From NCBI GenBank assembly GCA_029027985.1, contig CP119076.1, positions 1 through 64,000 of the forward strand: a stretch of 64,000 nucleotides of DNA, read 5' to 3'. This document shows positions 13,183-24,363 of this stretch, in pieces (within the stretch, counting starts at the first letter, position 1; the number at the start of each line of letters is the position of its first letter). The DNA is from Klebsiella aerogenes. GTDB taxonomy: Bacteria; Pseudomonadota; Gammaproteobacteria; Enterobacterales; Enterobacteriaceae. Position numbers and translations under genes: made by a program. Under the pieces are notes generated by a model that searched no databases, had not been told where the DNA came from, and saw nothing but the letters and a program-made list of their open reading frames with translations.

Positions 13183-14475
13183 ATGGATATTTCAGTTACC
13201 GCTGTTAAACCCGGGCGTCGCCGTTATCTGACGCTGATAATGATCTTTATTACCGTAGTTATTTGTTATGTTGACCGCGCCAACCTCGCGGTTGCTTCGG
13301 CACATATTCAGGAAGAATTTGGCATTAGCAAAGCGGAAATGGGATATGTGTTCTCCGCCTTTGCCTGGCTTTATACGCTATGCCAGATCCCGGGCGGTTG
13401 GTTCCTTGACCGCGTAGGATCGCGGCTAACCTACTTTATCGCGATTTTTGGCTGGTCGGTGGCGACGTTGCTACAGGGGTTTGCGAGCGGCTTAATGTCG
13501 CTGATCGGCCTGCGCGCGATCACCGGGATATTCGAAGCGCCAGCCTTCCCGACTAATAACCGAATGGTGACCAGCTGGTTCCCGGAGCATGAACGCGCCT
13601 CCGCCGTGGGTTTCTATACCTCAGGACAGTTTGTCGGCCTGGCATTCTTAACGCCGCTGCTGATCTGGATCCAGGAATTGCTGAGCTGGCACTGGGTCTT
13701 TATCGTGACCGGCGGCATCGGCATCATCTGGTCGCTTATCTGGTTCAAGGTTTATCAGCCGCCGCGTCTGACGAAAAGCGTCAGTCAAGCCGAACTCGAC
13801 TACATTCGCGATGGCGGCGGTCTGGTGGATGGCGATGCGCCAGTGAAGAAAGAGGCGCGTCAGCCGTTATCCAAAGCGGACTGGAAACTGGTTTTCCATC
13901 GTAAGCTGGTGGGGGTTTATCTCGGGCAGTTTGCCGTCACCTCTACGCTGTGGTTCTTCCTGACCTGGTTCCCGAACTACTTAACGCAGGAAAAAGGCAT
14001 TGCCGCACTGGAGGCTGGTTTTATGACCACCGTCCCGTTCCTTGCCGCTTTCTTTGGCGTCCTGCTCTCCGGCTGGTTAGCGGATAAACTGGTGAAAAAA
14101 GGATATTCACTGGGGGTGGCGCGTAAAACGCCGATTATTTGTGGGCTGTTGATCTCAACCTGCATCATGGGGGCCAACTATACCAATGATCCGATCTGGA
14201 TTATGGCGCTGATGGCGTTGGCGTTTTTTGGCAACGGTTTCGCTTCGATTACCTGGTCGCTGGTCTCTTCGCTGGCGCCGATGCGCCTGATTGGCCTCAC
14301 TGGCGGGGTATTTAACTTTGTCGGCGGGCTGGGCGGTATTACCGTACCGCTGGTCATTGGCTATCTGGCACAGGATTACGGCTTTGGACCGGCGCTGGTC
14401 TATATCTCGGCGGTGGCGCTGATTGGCGCGCTGTCGTACATCCTGCTGGTTGGCGATGTGAAACGTGTAGGCTAA
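13183..14475 (+). CDS. dgoT: D-galactonate transporter DgoT (MFS)
   Basis: DgoT is an inner-membrane H+-coupled galactonate importer of the anion:cation symporter group of the major facilitator superfamily. The protein has 430 residues with 12 predicted membrane segments and the motif [11 protein letters not shown] in the first helix. I chose ATG 13183 ([13 protein letters not shown]), not the longer open frame from 13138, because it matches E. coli DgoT and has GGAGA at 13169-13173. A GC hairpin (GGGCGT at 13134 pairing with ACGCCC) precedes it. The 222-base gap from dgoD is wide for an operon and is mostly palindromic repeat. Confidence 0.95.
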   Translation: MDISVTAVKPGRRRYLTLIMIFITVVICYVDRANLAVASAHIQEEFGISKAEMGYVFSAFAWLYTLCQIPGGWFLDRVGSRLTYFIAIFGWSVATLLQGFASGLMSLIGLRAITGIFEAPAFPTNNRMVTSWFPEHERASAVGFYTSGQFVGLAFLTPLLIWIQELLSWHWVFIVTGGIGIIWSLIWFKVYQPPRLTKSVSQAELDYIRDGGGLVDGDAPVKKEARQPLSKADWKLVFHRKLVGVYLGQFAVTSTLWFFLTWFPNYLTQEKGIAALEAGFMTTVPFLAAFFGVLLSGWLADKLVKKGYSLGVARKTPIICGLLISTCIMGANYTNDPIWIMALMALAFFGNGFASITWSLVSSLAPMRLIGLTGGVFNFVGGLGGITVPLVIGYLAQDYGFGPALVYISAVALIGALSYILLVGDVKRVG

Positions 14476-14488
14476 ATTTTTGCGATAC

Positions 14489-14523
14489 GATACCCTGATG
14501 CGTAAGTCTCGCATCAGGGTATC
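14489..14523 (+). promoter_or_regulatory. 14-bp perfect hairpin covering the yidR ribosome site
   Basis: GATACCCTGATGCG (14489-14502) pairs perfectly with CGCATCAGGGTATC (14510-14523) around a 7-base loop. It ends 3 bases before the yidR ATG. The only plausible Shine-Dalgarno (AGGG, from 14516) is inside the 3' arm. It has no T tract on the plus strand; on the minus strand the A/T-rich flank could let it act as a terminator. Confidence 0.7.
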
Positions 14524-14526
14524 GCC

Positions 14527-15753
14527 ATGAAACAAGTCACTTTTGCTCCCCGTCATCATCAGCTTACCAATATCAACACCTGGACCCCGGACAGCCAGTG
14601 GCTGGTTTTCGATGTGCGTCCGTCGGGCGCCTCTTTCACCGGCGAGACGATTGAACGGGTGAATATCCATAGCGGCGCCGTTGAAACGCTATACAACGCC
14701 GCTGACGGCGCTTGTGTTGGCGTGGTCACTGTGCATCCGACGGAGGATAAGTATGTCTTTATCCATGGCCCGGAACACCCGGATGCTGCCTGGCATTACG
14801 ATTTTCACCATCGTCGCGGCGTGGTGAACGAGAAGGGTGAAACCCGCAATCTCGATGCGATGGATATTACCGCGCCTTATACCCCCGGCGCGCTACGCGG
14901 CGGCAGCCACGTCCACGTCTTTAGCCCCAACGGCCAATTCGTCAGCTTCACTTATAACGACCATGTATTGCATGAACGCGATCCGGCGTTGGATCTGCGT
15001 AACGTCGGCGTAGCCGCGCCTTATGGCCCGGTTGCGCCACAGGGGCAGCATCCGCGTGAATATGGCGGTAGCCACTGGTGTGTGCTGGTCAGCCGCACGA
15101 CACCGACTCCGGTGCCGGGTAGCGATGACATTAATCGCGCCTATGAGGAGGGGTGGGTTGGTAACCACGCATTGGCGTTTATCGGCGATACGCTGGCGGA
15201 AAACGGCGATAAAGTGCCGGAACTGTTTATGGTCGCATTGCCGCAAAACGAGGCGGATTGGAAGCGGCAGGGGGAGACGCCGTTGGCCGGGACGGCAACG
15301 ACGATGCCCGTGCCGCCAATGGGCGTCGTTCAGCGCCGTTTGACCTTTACCCAGCATAAACGCTATCCGGGGCTGGTTAATGCGCCGCGCCACTGGGTTA
15401 GGGCCAACCCGCAGGCCACGGAGATCGCTTTTCTGATGCGCGACGACGCAGGCGTGGCGCAATTGTGGCTTATCTCGCCGGAAGGCGGCGAGCCGCGCCA
15501 GCTGACGCATACTTCATCAGGCATTCAGTCGGCGTTTAACTGGCATCCATCGGGAGCGTGGCTGGGATGTGTGGTAGAAAACAAAATTGCGCTCTGCGAT
15601 GCTCGCAGCGGCGCAGTGGCTTTTTTGACAACCGATCGCGAAAACTCGCCTTCCGCGGATGCCATTGTATTTTCGCCGAATGGGAAATACCTGGCGTGGA
15701 TGGAGGACGTCGAAGGTTATCGCCAGTTGTGGATAACCGAAACGCTGCGCTAA
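14527..15753 (+). CDS. yidR: YidR, DUF3748 beta-propeller-like protein
   Basis: The 408-residue product matches E. coli YidR in length and order (next to yidQ). TolB-like repeats such as NTWTPDSQWLVFDVR, VHVFSPNGQFVSFTY and IVFSPNGKYLAWMED suggest a beta-propeller. No signal peptide is visible. The biochemical role is unknown. The gene ends one base before the convergent yidQ stop. Its start region is buried in a strong hairpin. Confidence 0.9.
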   Translation: MKQVTFAPRHHQLTNINTWTPDSQWLVFDVRPSGASFTGETIERVNIHSGAVETLYNAADGACVGVVTVHPTEDKYVFIHGPEHPDAAWHYDFHHRRGVVNEKGETRNLDAMDITAPYTPGALRGGSHVHVFSPNGQFVSFTYNDHVLHERDPALDLRNVGVAAPYGPVAPQGQHPREYGGSHWCVLVSRTTPTPVPGSDDINRAYEEGWVGNHALAFIGDTLAENGDKVPELFMVALPQNEADWKRQGETPLAGTATTMPVPPMGVVQRRLTFTQHKRYPGLVNAPRHWVRANPQATEIAFLMRDDAGVAQLWLISPEGGEPRQLTHTSSGIQSAFNWHPSGAWLGCVVENKIALCDARSGAVAFLTTDRENSPSADAIVFSPNGKYLAWMEDVEGYRQLWITETLR

Positions 15754-15754
15754 C

Positions 15755-16084
15755 TTAGCGTGAAGGCATCGGCGCTGGCGGGATCACTGAGTTGGTCGCC
15801 AGCGTTTCCTGCTCGCTTTTTTCAACCCGCGATTTCACCGAGCTGTCGGTGCGGAACATATCCCACGGCAGCAGCAGTGTGTCCATGACCGCCGTGAACG
15901 GCATATCGAGGGCGACCAGCGATTTCACGCCCCAGTTGGTTTCGTCATCGCCCAGCGTATGTGCGCTGGAGCGCGTGCCTGGGTAGGTCCCTTCTTTGCC
16001 GCCGGTATGCGACATCACGCTGGAGCAACCGCCCAAACTAATCATCCCGCTGAACAGGATCAGCTTTAACAGTCCGCTTTTCAT
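15755..16084 (-). CDS. yidQ: YidQ, YceK/YidQ-family lipoprotein
   Basis: This is a small membrane lipoprotein of unknown role (DUF1375). The signal peptide ends in the lipobox LGGC with the lipidated Cys at residue 20, followed by SSVMSHTGG. I chose ATG at 16084 (109 residues) over GTG at 16087, because GGAAG upstream is too close to the GTG. The central motif LDMPFTAVMDTLLLPWD is typical of the family. It is convergent with yidR and divergent from ibpA. Confidence 0.9.
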   Translation of the reverse strand: MKSGLLKLILFSGMISLGGCSSVMSHTGGKEGTYPGTRSSAHTLGDDETNWGVKSLVALDMPFTAVMDTLLLPWDMFRTDSSVKSRVEKSEQETLATNSVIPPAPMPSR

Positions 16085-16250
16085 CACTCTTCCGTCATTT
16101 TATCGGGCTTACTTCGGTTATAGCGAGCCGTCCCGTGAATGCCTAGCGTTATTGCGCTGCACTGTGGCGAGCATCGCACTTTGCCTTTTGTGCTTTGCCA
16201 CCAGTCTAAGCATTCGCCAGCAAACTGCAAAAAAAATTGGTCGATATCGG

Positions 16251-16276
16251 CTTGAAAAGTACGTGCGCACACCCAT
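16251..16276 (+). promoter_or_regulatory. Sigma-32 heat-shock promoter of ibpA
   Basis: CTTGAAA (16251-16257) and CCCAT (16272-16276) are separated by 14 bases, a near-consensus sigma-32 promoter. It predicts a leader of roughly 100 bases before the ibpA ATG at 16386. The remaining 300-base yidQ-ibpA gap holds no other gene I can see. Confidence 0.85.
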
Positions 16277-16329
16277 TTTAGTAGTGTCACCCAATGAGAG
16301 TACGCCTGAGGGGTATTCCGGGTCATAAC

Positions 16330-16385
16330 GGCTTGTCCATGATGGAAAGCCACCAAATTCTCGCTGATTTCAGGAGCTATTTACT
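16330..16385 (+). promoter_or_regulatory. ROSE-type RNA thermometer in the ibpA leader
   Basis: Two hairpins precede ibpA. The first pairs GGCTT (16330-16334) with AAGCC (16347-16351). The second pairs C16360-U-C with G74-A-G76 and C16364-U-G with C71-A-G73, leaving G16363 bulged, and buries the AGGAG ribosome site (16372-16376). A bulged G opposite the Shine-Dalgarno is the ROSE hallmark. Heat would open the stem and allow translation. Confidence 0.8.
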
Positions 16386-16799
16386 ATGCGTAATTTCGAT
16401 CTCTCCCCGCTTTATCGTTCTGCTATTGGTTTCGACCGTCTGTTTAACCTGTTAGAAAATAATCAAAGCCAGGGCAACGGTGGCTACCCTCCGTATAACG
16501 TTGAATTAGTAGACGAAAATAATTACCGCATTGCGATTGCCGTCGCCGGTTTTGCGGAAAGCGAATTAGAGATAACCGCACAGGACAATCTTCTGGTGGT
16601 GAAAGGCGCTCATGCCGCCGAGCAGAAAGAGCGTACTTACCTGTACCAGGGCATCGCGGAGCGCAACTTCGAGCGTAAATTCCAGCTCGCTGACAACATT
16701 CACATTCGCGGCGCGAACCTGGTGAACGGCCTGCTGTATATCGATCTGGAACGCGTGATTCCGGAAGCGAACAAACCGCGCCGTATCGAAATTAACTAA
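16386..16799 (+). CDS. ibpA: Small heat-shock protein IbpA
   Basis: IbpA is an ATP-independent holdase that coats aggregated proteins for later rescue by ClpB and DnaK. The 137-residue protein has an N-terminal arm ([20 protein letters not shown]), an alpha-crystallin domain (about 35-120, with the [13 protein letters not shown] strand pair) and a short C-terminal tail (PRRIEIN) carrying the IXI-type anchor. It is followed by its paralog ibpB, 116 bases downstream. Confidence 0.97.
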   Translation: MRNFDLSPLYRSAIGFDRLFNLLENNQSQGNGGYPPYNVELVDENNYRIAIAVAGFAESELEITAQDNLLVVKGAHAAEQKERTYLYQGIAERNFERKFQLADNIHIRGANLVNGLLYIDLERVIPEANKPRRIEIN

Positions 16800-16807
16800 T
16801 TATTTCT

Positions 16808-16909
16808 GTCAGGCCGCATGGCGGCCTGACGCATCCACTTGCTTGCCGTCAGGAAGCAAATGCGAATTCGCCGAATTCGCAGGGACCAACTCGCTTCTCA
16901 GAAGGAGAA
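16808..16909 (+). promoter_or_regulatory. Structured ibpA-ibpB intercistronic region
   Basis: Three hairpins fill the gap. GTCAGGCCGC and GCGGCCTGAC (16808-16830) pair perfectly over a 3-base loop. GCGAATTC and GAATTCGC (16862-16880) pair over 3 bases. TTCTC (16895-16899) pairs with GAGAA (16905-16909) and covers the ibpB ribosome site AAGGAG. The first may stabilise or process the messenger; the last could be a second thermometer. Confidence 0.55.
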
Positions 16910-16915
16910 AACACA

Positions 16916-17344
16916 ATGCGTAACTACGATTTATCCCCACTGCTGCGTCAATGGATCGGTTTTGACAAACTGGCTAACGCCCTGCAAACCGCCGGTGAAA
17001 GCCAAACCTTCCCGCCCTATAACATCGAAAAAAGCGACGATAACCATTATCGTATTACCCTTGCGGTCGCCGGATTCCGTCAGGAAGATTTGGACATTCA
17101 ATTGGAAGGCACGCGTCTGAGCGTCAAAGGGACGCCGCAGGCTGCTGAAAAAGAGACGAAATGGCTGCACCAGGGGCTGGTGAATCAGGCCTTCAGCCTG
17201 AGCTTCACTCTCGCCGATAATATGGAGGTTTCTGGCGCGACCTTTACCAACGGCTTATTGCATATCGACTTAACCCGCCACGAGCCGGATGTTGTTGCCC
17301 CGCAGCGTATCGCCATTAGCGAGCGCCCGGCGCTGAACAGCTAA
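16916..17344 (+). CDS. ibpB: Small heat-shock protein IbpB
   Basis: IbpB is the partner holdase of IbpA; the two form mixed oligomers on aggregates. The 142-residue protein shares the alpha-crystallin fold ([17 protein letters not shown]) and the N-terminal motif [19 protein letters not shown]. The C-terminus carries the RIAI anchor. It is cotranscribed with ibpA, and a clear terminator follows. Confidence 0.97.
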   Translation: MRNYDLSPLLRQWIGFDKLANALQTAGESQTFPPYNIEKSDDNHYRITLAVAGFRQEDLDIQLEGTRLSVKGTPQAAEKETKWLHQGLVNQAFSLSFTLADNMEVSGATFTNGLLHIDLTRHEPDVVAPQRIAISERPALNS

Positions 17345-17362
17345 GCGAGCATTCCTCTTTTG

Positions 17363-17388
17363 AAGCCCCGATAATCGGGGCTTTTTTG
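17363..17388 (+). terminator. Terminator of ibpAB
   Basis: AAGCCCCG and CGGGGCTT pair over a 5-base loop (ATAAT) and run into TTTTTTG. It lies about 20 bases after the ibpB stop. Confidence 0.92.
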
Positions 17389-17466
17389 TGCGCGAGCCTG
17401 CATACAGTCTCCCATCCTTCGGTCATAATCCCTGTTATTCGTAATGTTATTCACAGGGAAAAGACA

Positions 17467-19128
17467 ATGAGTGATATAGCATTGACCGTTAGCGTGCTGG
17501 CGCTGGTTGCGGTTGTCGGGTTGTGGATCGGCAATGTCAAAATACGCGGCGTCGGTTTTGGTATCGGCGGGGTCCTTTTTGGCGGCATCATCGTTGGCCA
17601 TTTTGTGGATCAGGCAGGGATTACGCTGAGCAGCCCGATGCTGCATTTCATCCAGGAATTCGGCCTGATCCTCTTCGTTTATACCATCGGCATTCAGGTT
17701 GGACCTGGCTTTTTCGCGTCGCTGCGCGTCTCCGGGTTGAAGCTCAATTTGTTCGCCATTCTTATCGTGGTGCTCGGCGGGCTGGTCACCGCGATCCTAC
17801 ATAAACTGTTTAATATCCCCCTACCGGTGGTGCTCGGCATCTTTTCCGGAGCGGTCACCAATACGCCTGCGCTCGGCGCCGGGCAACAAATCCTACGCGA
17901 TCTTGGCCTGCCGTTCGACGTCGTCGATCAGATGGGGATGAGCTACGCGATGGCGTACCCGTTTGGTATCTGCGGCATTCTGCTGACTATGTGGCTGGTA
18001 CGCCTGTTCTTTCGCATCAATGTAGAAAAAGAAGCGCAGCAGTTTGATGAGAGCAGCGGCGCTAGCCATGCCCATCTGCACACCATCAACGTGCGGGTAG
18101 AAAACCCGAATCTGAACAATATGGCGATTCAGGACGTGCCGATGCTCAACAGCGACAGAATTATCTGCTCGCGGCTGAAACGCGATGAGCTGCTGATGGT
18201 GCCAGCGCCAGGCACGCTTATCCAGAATGGCGACCTGCTGCATCTGGTGGGGAGACCGGAGGATTTACACAACGCGCAGCTGGTGATCGGTAAAGAGGTG
18301 GCGACCTCGCTCTCGACGCGCGGCACCGATCTCAAAGTGGAACGCGTAGTGGTGACCAACGAGAAGGTATTAGGCAAGAAAATCCGCGATCTGCACTTTA
18401 AACAACGCTATGACGTGGTGATCTCACGGCTTAATCGCGCTGGCGTTGAACTGGTCGCCAGCAGCCATGCCAGCCTGCAGTTTGGCGATATTCTCAACCT
18501 TGTCGGGCGGCCGCAGGCCATTGACGCGGTCGCCAATGAGCTTGGCAACGCGCAACAAAAACTGCAGCAGGTGCAGATGCTGCCGGTGTTTATCGGCATT
18601 GGCCTCGGGGTACTGCTGGGCTCTATCCCATTGTTTATTCCCGGCTTCCCGGTGGCGTTGAAATTGGGGCTTGCCGGCGGACCGCTGATTATGGCGCTTA
18701 TCCTCGGGCGTATCGGCAGCATCGGCAAGCTGTACTGGTTTATGCCGCCGAGCGCCAACCTGGCGCTGCGCGAGCTGGGTATTGTGCTGTTTCTGGCGGT
18801 GGTGGGGCTGAAATCCGGCGGTGATTTTGTCGATACCCTGACCCACGGCGAGGGGCTAAGCTGGATTGCCTACGGCATTTTCATCACCGCGATCCCGCTG
18901 CTGACGGTGGGAATACTGGCGCGGATACTGGCGAAGATGAACTATCTGACGATCTGCGGCATGCTGGCTGGCTCAATGACCGACCCGCCAGCGCTGGCCT
19001 TCGCCAACAACCTGCATGCGACCAGCGGCGCGGCGGCGCTGTCCTATGCGACTGTTTATCCGTTGGTGATGTTCTTGCGCATTATTACCCCGCAGCTACT
19101 GGCCGTGCTGTTCTGGGGGCTGAGTTAG
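17467..19128 (+). CDS. yidE: YidE, putative aspartate:alanine-exchanger-type membrane transporter
   Basis: The 553-residue inner-membrane protein has hydrophobic bundles at each end around two cytoplasmic TrkA-C (RCK_C) domains ([14 protein letters not shown] and [13 protein letters not shown]). The repeats [18 protein letters not shown] and [15 protein letters not shown] are the AAE-family signature motifs. The substrate is not known. The start is ATG 17467, as in E. coli, although the frame is open from 17386. Its 3' end overlaps the convergent yidP by 33 bases. Confidence 0.93.
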   Translation: MSDIALTVSVLALVAVVGLWIGNVKIRGVGFGIGGVLFGGIIVGHFVDQAGITLSSPMLHFIQEFGLILFVYTIGIQVGPGFFASLRVSGLKLNLFAILIVVLGGLVTAILHKLFNIPLPVVLGIFSGAVTNTPALGAGQQILRDLGLPFDVVDQMGMSYAMAYPFGICGILLTMWLVRLFFRINVEKEAQQFDESSGASHAHLHTINVRVENPNLNNMAIQDVPMLNSDRIICSRLKRDELLMVPAPGTLIQNGDLLHLVGRPEDLHNAQLVIGKEVATSLSTRGTDLKVERVVVTNEKVLGKKIRDLHFKQRYDVVISRLNRAGVELVASSHASLQFGDILNLVGRPQAIDAVANELGNAQQKLQQVQMLPVFIGIGLGVLLGSIPLFIPGFPVALKLGLAGGPLIMALILGRIGSIGKLYWFMPPSANLALRELGIVLFLAVVGLKSGGDFVDTLTHGEGLSWIAYGIFITAIPLLTVGILARILAKMNYLTICGMLAGSMTDPPALAFANNLHATSGAAALSYATVYPLVMFLRIITPQLLAVLFWGLS

Positions 19129-19842
19129 CGGGCTTTGTGCCTGGACGCGGCGCAGGTGGTAATCCACCTGGTACTCGCTGGCGTTGCGGAACATCACCGA
19201 ATAGTTAAGAAATTCGCCGCTGTCGCTGTAAGAAAGCGAGGTAATACGCAGCAGCGGCGTCTGTTCCGGTACGTTCATTGAACGCGACAACTGTTTATCC
19301 GCCAGCACCGGAGTGAGGGTTTCATAGTTGCCGCTGATAGTGATACCACACTCCTTCTCGATATAGTCAAACTTCGACCCCTCCAGATGGCCCAGCGAGA
19401 GATGACGGAACAGTTTGACCGGCATATAGCTGTCTTCCAGCATCAGCGGTTTGCCATCGACATAGCGCACCCGGCGCGAGAAATAGATCCGTTCATCAAT
19501 TTTAATCCGTAGCTGGCTGGCGATAGCGGGCGGCGCGGGCATCACTTCGAACACCAGCACCTGGCTCACCACTTCTTTGCCCTGTTGGCGCAGAACCTCC
19601 GCCAGGCCGGTAAGGTTAGTGGTCTCATGATGCACGTCTTTACGGGCGACATAGGTGCCAGAACCGTGGCGGCGCACCACCAGCCCGCTCTCCACCAGTT
19701 GGTCGATAGCTTTGCGAATCGTCATGCGCGCCACGCTGAACTCCTGCGCCAGCTTTTTCTCGCCCGGTAGCGGGCTGCCAATGTTGAAATCGGAAGAATT
19801 GAGACGCAGGCGTAGTTTGTCGGCAATAGATTTGTAGATCAC
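19096..19842 (-). CDS. yidP: GntR/UTRA-family regulator YidP (likely alpha-glucoside repressor)
   Basis: The 248-residue protein has an N-terminal GntR winged helix ([25 protein letters not shown], about 28-52) and a C-terminal UTRA effector domain. It is divergent from aglAB, which makes it the likely regulator of that operon; this is inference. I chose GTG at 19842 (MIYKSIADK) because AGAGGT lies 6 bases upstream, whereas the TTG one codon earlier would be too close. The 3' end overlaps yidE. Confidence 0.9.
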   Translation of the reverse strand: MIYKSIADKLRLRLNSSDFNIGSPLPGEKKLAQEFSVARMTIRKAIDQLVESGLVVRRHGSGTYVARKDVHHETTNLTGLAEVLRQQGKEVVSQVLVFEVMPAPPAIASQLRIKIDERIYFSRRVRYVDGKPLMLEDSYMPVKLFRHLSLGHLEGSKFDYIEKECGITISGNYETLTPVLADKQLSRSMNVPEQTPLLRITSLSYSDSGEFLNYSVMFRNASEYQVDYHLRRVQAQSPLTQPPEQHGQ

Positions 19843-19955
19843 CAATAGACCTCTATTCGCCCTCGATGAATCAGCGAGCGTTAGCTAATGAAGATTAAAA
19901 ATAGAAAAAAAACAAAATAATAAAAACCATTAGTGGCGATGATTCCATCACCTTG

Positions 19956-20017
19956 ATTCATGGTGTCTATGTTTTACGCAAAAAGTAGACAACATTGCCG
20001 TAATTAAAACCATGAAT
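19956..20017. promoter_or_regulatory. Nested inverted repeats in the yidP-aglA gap
   Basis: ATTCATGGT (19956-19964) pairs with ACCATGAAT (20009-20017). Inside it TGTCTA (19964-19969) pairs with TAGACA (19986-19991). A third palindrome, TGCGAT and ATCGCA, lies at 20017-20033. These sit mid-way between the divergent genes and are candidate YidP operators. The 296-base gap holds no open frame I would call a gene. Confidence 0.5.
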
Positions 20018-20138
20018 GCGATCACGAATCGCAGCGGCGCAGCATGTTGCCAATGAGGCGAATTCCTATGCTCGAAGCAGGCCGGTAAATCACAAAAAAA
20101 GGCCACTTACCCTACGAGTTGTTACATGAGGATTTCAA

Positions 20139-23080
<2,942 letters not shown>

Positions 23081-23090
23081 TCTTCACTTT

Positions 23091-23113
23091 ACCGGCATCC
23101 ATCGGGTGCCGGT
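23091..23113 (+). terminator. Hairpin after aglB
   Basis: ACCGGCA and TGCCGGT form a 7-bp stem over a 9-base loop, followed by TCTTCTCTCC. The pyrimidine tract is not a pure T run, so termination may be partial. Confidence 0.55.
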
Positions 23114-23178
23114 TCTTCTCTCCTGTTCGTGATTTAGGCTATGCTGAAGCCGGTTTGCCTGACGAACAAGGACTCCTG

Positions 23179-23526
23179 ATGAAAATCTCTCGCGTCGGCG
23201 AAGCGCCGGATTACCGCTTTTCGCTGGCTAATGAACGCACATTTCTGGCATGGATCCGCACGGCGCTCGGCTTTCTTGCCGCCGGGGTCGGCCTTGATCA
23301 GTTAGCGCCGGATTTTGCCACTCCGCTTATTCGCGAAGTGCTGGCGCTGCTGTTGTGCCTGTTTGCCGGCGGGCTGGCGGTGTATGGCTATCTGCGCTGG
23401 CTGAGTAACGAAAAGGCGATGCGCCTGAAGCAGGATCTCCCCTATACCCGCACGCTGCTGGTGATTAGCATCCTGTTGCTGGCGGTCGTGGTGGCGGTGA
23501 TGTTGCTGGTGCTGTATGGCGGATAA
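23179..23526 (+). CDS. yidH: YidH, DUF202 inner-membrane protein
   Basis: This is a 115-residue protein with three predicted membrane segments (about 30-50, 54-72 and 88-110) preceded by a conserved RFSLANERTFLAWIRTALGF motif of the DUF202 family. The function is unknown. I chose ATG 23179 (MKISRVGEAPDYR), as in E. coli, over the longer frame from 23155. It overlaps yidG by 11 bases. Confidence 0.92.
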   Translation: MKISRVGEAPDYRFSLANERTFLAWIRTALGFLAAGVGLDQLAPDFATPLIREVLALLLCLFAGGLAVYGYLRWLSNEKAMRLKQDLPYTRTLLVISILLLAVVVAVMLLVLYGG

Positions 23527-23878
23527 ACGCCGGGCGCGGCGGGAGAGCGATCCCGGCCTGCAGCCGGAGCGCACGTCGCTGGCCTGGTTTCGCACCCTGC
23601 TGGGCTACGGGGCGCTGATGGCGCTGGCGATTAAACATAACTGGCATAGCGCCGGGTTGGCGTTTTGGTTGTCGATTGGCGTGCTGGCGGTCGTGGCGAT
23701 GATTCTCTGGCGCTATACCCGCAGCCGAAACTTGATGGACGTCGGCGAGAGCGATTTTTTGCAGCCGAAGGCAGTTCGTGACAAATTTTTGATCTCCCTC
23801 GCAGTGCTTTCGCTGTCGTTATTGTTTGCTGTAACACACCTACGGCAGATTATTTTATTTATTAAGGATGTGACATGA
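23516..23878 (+). CDS. yidG: YidG, DUF202 inner-membrane protein
   Basis: YidG is a 120-residue paralog of YidH with the same DUF202 signature (GLQPERTSLAWFRTLLGYGAL) and three membrane segments. It overlaps yidH at its start and yidF at its end, so yidH-yidG-yidF form one coupled unit. The function is unknown; paired overlap suggests the two DUF202 proteins may act together. Confidence 0.92.
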   Translation: MADKRRARRESDPGLQPERTSLAWFRTLLGYGALMALAIKHNWHSAGLAFWLSIGVLAVVAMILWRYTRSRNLMDVGESDFLQPKAVRDKFLISLAVLSLSLLFAVTHLRQIILFIKDVT

Positions 23879-24363
23879 CAGGATGTCGGACAGAATGCCA
23901 CTCCCTCTCATACCCCGAACCGGCAGTGCTGGAGGTGAAGATTGACCGCCGCTGCTGCCAGCAACCGTTGCAGCTGTATCGTGAACTCCGCGCGCAGGGC
24001 GTGCGGGCCGTGCGTTTTATTCCTCAACTCAGGGCGGAAGATGCCGAGCTCTGGGGGGATTTTCTGTGCGCGATATTCCACATTTGGGCACGGGAAGATA
24101 TTGGTCGGATTGCGATAACGCTGTTTGATGAGACCCTGCGCATCTGGTGCGGCGAACCGCCGCGCGATCGACCGCAGGCGGCGGCCAACAGCGCCTGTTT
24201 CGTCTGCGCCTGGCGGCGCTTATGCGCAGGCGATGACGATCCGCTCTGCGAAGGTTATCGCCAGTTCTTTGTTGCCAGCGCACCCTGTATGCGGGTTATG
24301 CGCGATCTGCGTAAACAGCAGCGGTCACCGGGCGAGCTGATGCCGCTGCTGCGGGCGATTTAG
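23875..24363 (+). CDS. yidF: YidF, degenerate relative of anaerobic sulfatase-maturing enzyme C-terminus
   Basis: The 162-residue protein is Cys-rich (10 Cys). Segments [19 protein letters not shown] (35-53), [20 protein letters not shown] (60-79) and [18 protein letters not shown] (125-142) read like the C-terminal half of anSME radical-SAM enzymes. The N-terminal CxxxCxxC radical-SAM motif and most SPASM cluster cysteines are absent. It is therefore unlikely to be an active maturase. E. coli has the same reduced gene near the sulfatase gene yidJ; no sulfatase is present here. Its stop overlaps the convergent dsdA stop by 4 bases. Confidence 0.8.
   Translation: MTGCRTECHSLSYPEPAVLEVKIDRRCCQQPLQLYRELRAQGVRAVRFIPQLRAEDAELWGDFLCAIFHIWAREDIGRIAITLFDETLRIWCGEPPRDRPQAAANSACFVCAWRRLCAGDDDPLCEGYRQFFVASAPCMRVMRDLRKQQRSPGELMPLLRAI

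Noticed and set aside
16084-16356. 90-codon minus-strand frame in the ibpA leader
   Set aside because: It lies over the sigma-32 promoter and thermometer, with no supporting family.
19938-19953. CRP site in the yidP-aglA gap
   Set aside because: The candidate GCGA/TCAC arms are 8 bases apart rather than 6, so they do not fit the consensus.
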